Assembly: GCA_964475955.1 (NCBI GenBank) | Contig: CAYYZY010000280.1 | Location: forward strand, 1 to 8,100 | Length of the DNA: 8,100 nt | From: DATKZH01 sp964475955 | GTDB lineage: Bacteria > Planctomycetota > Planctomycetia > Pirellulales > Thermoguttaceae | Direction: 5' to 3' | Part shown: piece after piece, positions 6,656 through 8,100 of the stretch | Layout: every line of letters begins with the position of its first letter | Position numbering within the stretch: position 1 is the stretch's first letter | Program-made: the position numbers and the translations under genes | Notes under the pieces: model-generated | What the model was told of the DNA's origin: nothing | Databases searched by the model: none | What the model saw: only the letters and a program-made list of their open reading frames with translations

Positions 6656-7090
6656 ATGAAGCGGGAAAGTCGGAATGCAGGGGGCCGATACCGGGTATGG
6701 CTGGTCAGCTACCGGGATTGGCAGCCGGGAAGCTACGTCGATGTCCCGCCGGAGGCCGTCGCCCTGGAGCCGGCCGAGGAGGCGACCATGTCGGCCCGTC
6801 GTGCGGCCCGCTATGTGGAGGCCTTCAATCGGGCGGCTTCCGAGCGGGGGCGGGGGGTGTGGGCCGTCGCGATCCCCGTCGGGTCGCGCTATGAGGGCGA
6901 GCCTCGGCCGGGGCAGCCGGTGCCCCTCCAGAAAAGGGGTTCCCGCGACGGGCCAGCCGGGCACTCCGCCACCCCAACCCTAGCTCACGGCGTGCCTCGG
7001 CGAGGCGGCCGAGGAACCGATCAGGCCACCCCTTCTTCCTCGGCGACCGGCTGCCAGGGGTTGACCCAATCGCCCCAACGGTCCAGGTAG
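6656..7090 (+). CDS. small uncharacterised protein, planctomycete-type
   Basis: ATG 6656 has a good ribosome site (GGAGG at 6643-6647, eight bases away). The first 90 or so of its 144 residues look like a folded, conserved small protein: YRVWLVSYRDWQPGSYVDVP (12-31), EAVALEPAEEATMSA, RAARYVEAFNRA, then VWAVAIPV and RYEGEPRPGQPV. I recall similar orphan proteins from planctomycetes but know no function, and I see no catalytic motif, signal peptide or membrane helix. From about residue 93 the sequence becomes low in complexity (Gly, Arg, Ser, Pro, Thr) and its last 70 bases run antisense to the 3' end of the exonuclease gene. The tail may be non-conserved read-through, or the result of a frameshift near the AAAAGGGG run at 6932-6939; a frame shifted there would stop near 6983. 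It is divergent from the XRE gene and probably controlled by it. Confidence 0.65.
   Translation: MKRESRNAGGRYRVWLVSYRDWQPGSYVDVPPEAVALEPAEEATMSARRAARYVEAFNRAASERGRGVWAVAIPVGSRYEGEPRPGQPVPLQKRGSRDGPAGHSATPTLAHGVPRRGGRGTDQATPSSSATGCQGLTQSPQRSR
6995..7014 (-). terminator. hairpin just past the exonuclease stop codon
   Basis: CCTCGGC (6995-7001) pairs perfectly with GCCGAGG (7008-7014) around a six-base loop, starting seven bases after the exonuclease stop codon on the minus strand. There is no U-tract after it in that direction, so if it ends transcription it is not a textbook intrinsic terminator. It lies inside the low-complexity tail of the small forward gene. Confidence 0.35.
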
Positions 7091-7863
7091 AGCCGGTAGG
7101 CCTCGACCTGGCCGCTGCGCTCGGCGAGCCACTGCTTGGTCTCGGCGACGATGCCCTGTTCCGCCTCGAGCGTGAGCTGCCCGCACATCACCCGCGTCCG
7201 CAGGTAAACGAAGTAGGTGTCGAGCACGTCGCAACGGCAGTAGTCGTTGATTCGGGCGAGCTGCCCGGCGTTGTAGAGGTCCTGCACCATGTGGCCTTCG
7301 ACGTCCATCTTGCCCGGTTTGCCGAGCACGTTGGCGGCCAGGTTGAGTCCGCCGGTGAACCGGGTCGCCCCGAAGTTGGTCAACAGCTCGCACAGATCGA
7401 CGTGCGCCTGCGTGTTGAACCGGTTCCTCGGCTGCTCGAACGACTTCCCGGCCGCGTGGAACCAGGCCGGCGCGCTCAGCCCGTAGCGGAAGGCCGCCAG
7501 TTCCAACAGCGGCAGGTCGAAGCTCCGGCCGTTGAAGCTCACCAGCGTGGGCCGGCCGTATTTTTCCCAACCGCGCCAGAAGTTCTCGGTGATCACGTGG
7601 GGTCGGAAGTCGGGCTCGTCGAGCACGACCAGATCGATGAGCCGGAAATCGGCGGCTACCTTGGCCACGGCCACCGAGACGGGCACCTGGAACGTGTAGG
7701 GGATGAAGTCGGATTCGTATTTCTCCACGAGTTCCGCCCGATACCGCTCGACGGCCTCGTCCGGCTCGAGCGACTCGCCGGGATAGCGGAGCCGGGCGAC
7801 CAAGGCGCCGTCGGCGACGCTCTCGATGTCGAACACCAGATGGCGGACGGCGGCTTTGGACAT
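7021..7863 (-). CDS. predicted DEDDy 3'-5' exonuclease related to PolB proofreading domain
   Basis: The protein has 280 residues and starts at ATG 7863, with GGGGGAG six bases upstream. All motifs of a DEDDy exonuclease are visible. Motif I is FDIES (D12, E14), motif II is SFNGRSFDLPLL (N111, D116), and motif III is YCRCDVLDTY (Y208, D212), the tyrosine four residues before the aspartate marking the y subtype. HVDLCELL (154-161) and FTGGLNLAANVLG (169-181) match the stand-alone family annotated as predicted 3'-5' exonuclease related to PolB (PF10108-like). Such proteins should remove 3' nucleotides from DNA using two metal ions; their biological role is not settled. The protein has no polymerase domain and seems complete. 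Its 3' end overlaps that of the small forward gene by 70 bases; coding is far better supported on this strand. Confidence 0.92.
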   Translation of the reverse strand: MSKAAVRHLVFDIESVADGALVARLRYPGESLEPDEAVERYRAELVEKYESDFIPYTFQVPVSVAVAKVAADFRLIDLVVLDEPDFRPHVITENFWRGWEKYGRPTLVSFNGRSFDLPLLELAAFRYGLSAPAWFHAAGKSFEQPRNRFNTQAHVDLCELLTNFGATRFTGGLNLAANVLGKPGKMDVEGHMVQDLYNAGQLARINDYCRCDVLDTYFVYLRTRVMCGQLTLEAEQGIVAETKQWLAERSGQVEAYRLYLDRWGDWVNPWQPVAEEEGVA

Positions 7864-7918
7864 GATCGACTCCCCCGGAATGGCTGGATCGCGTGGTCAA
7901 CGACTGCCGAGGGCCACG

Positions 7919-7948
7919 ATTCTAAGCCCACCCCCAGGATGACCGCAA
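7919..7948 (-). promoter_or_regulatory. weak promoter candidate for the exonuclease
   Basis: On the minus strand TAGAAT (7924 down to 7919) matches five of six -10 bases, with TTGCGG 18 bases upstream as a poor -35. Transcription would start about 50 bases before the exonuclease start codon. This is a pattern match only. Confidence 0.25.
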
Positions 7949-7975
7949 GGAGCAGCCCACTGGCGTGGCCGCGGT

Positions 7976-7990
7976 GGAGCGAAGCGAGCC
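7976..7990. repeat. short GAGCGAAGCGAGCC-type intergenic motif
   Basis: The spacer upstream of the exonuclease contains GGAGCGAAGCGAGCC. It is built from the same GAGC/GCGAG units as the reverse complement of the repeat at 69-103, and resembles short motifs recurring in planctomycete intergenic DNA. Its family membership is recollection. Confidence 0.3.
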
Positions 7991-8075
7991 GGCGGTCTCC
8001 GATCGTTCCCCCCCTGGCGTTCCCTGATTCCCATGCGTTGCGCGGGCGGGCCTCGCCCCGACGCTTCCCTGTTCT

Positions 8076-8100
8076 CCCCCCCCCCCCCCCCCCCCCCCCC
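8076..8100. repeat. poly-C run at the window edge
   Basis: At least 25 consecutive C bases close the window, preceded by a C-rich stretch (about 8056-8075). No coding frame crosses it. Such a run at an edge is most simply a sequencing or assembly artefact, since poly-G reads are common on two-colour instruments, although a true homopolymer tract cannot be excluded. Confidence 0.9.

Overview
The window is GC-rich bacterial chromosome or metagenomic contig sequence that looks planctomycetal, most likely Pirellulales-like. The grounds are the architecture of the first gene (a long planctomycete-style N-terminal region, then a Hanks-type Ser/Thr kinase, then one membrane helix), an exported TPR-CHAT protein beside it, a small acidic orphan protein that I recall as a planctomycete type, and intergenic DNA rich in short GC palindromes. 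The assignment comes from reading the sequence and has not been checked by a search.

Layout. Positions 1-307 are non-coding and hold three short inverted repeats. A membrane-anchored Ser/Thr kinase with a DUF4384-like C-terminus (308-2386, +) is followed, after about 139 bases holding a pair of mutually complementary palindromes, by a large secreted TPR-CHAT protease-like protein (2526-5882, +). Eighteen bases on, and convergent, is an XRE-type regulator (5901-6431, -). A divergent, AT-rich promoter region follows, with a consensus-like sigma70 promoter (TTGACA-N16-TATACT, + strand) overlapping a perfect 14-bp palindrome. It points at a small uncharacterised protein (6656-7090, +), whose 3' end overlaps that of a DEDDy 3'-5' exonuclease of the PolB-like family (7021-7863, -). 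The last 237 bases are non-coding and end in a run of at least 25 C, probably a contig edge.

How the genes may work together. The kinase and the TPR-CHAT protein form a plausible two-gene module. The kinase domain would be cytoplasmic and the DUF4384-like domain outside the membrane, on the same side as the exported TPR-CHAT protein, which keeps the His/Cys dyad expected of a caspase-like peptidase. The XRE protein and the small divergent protein look like a second unit sharing one operator/promoter. The exonuclease is a housekeeping-type gene with no clear tie to the rest. I see no CRISPR array, tRNA, rRNA or insertion sequence.
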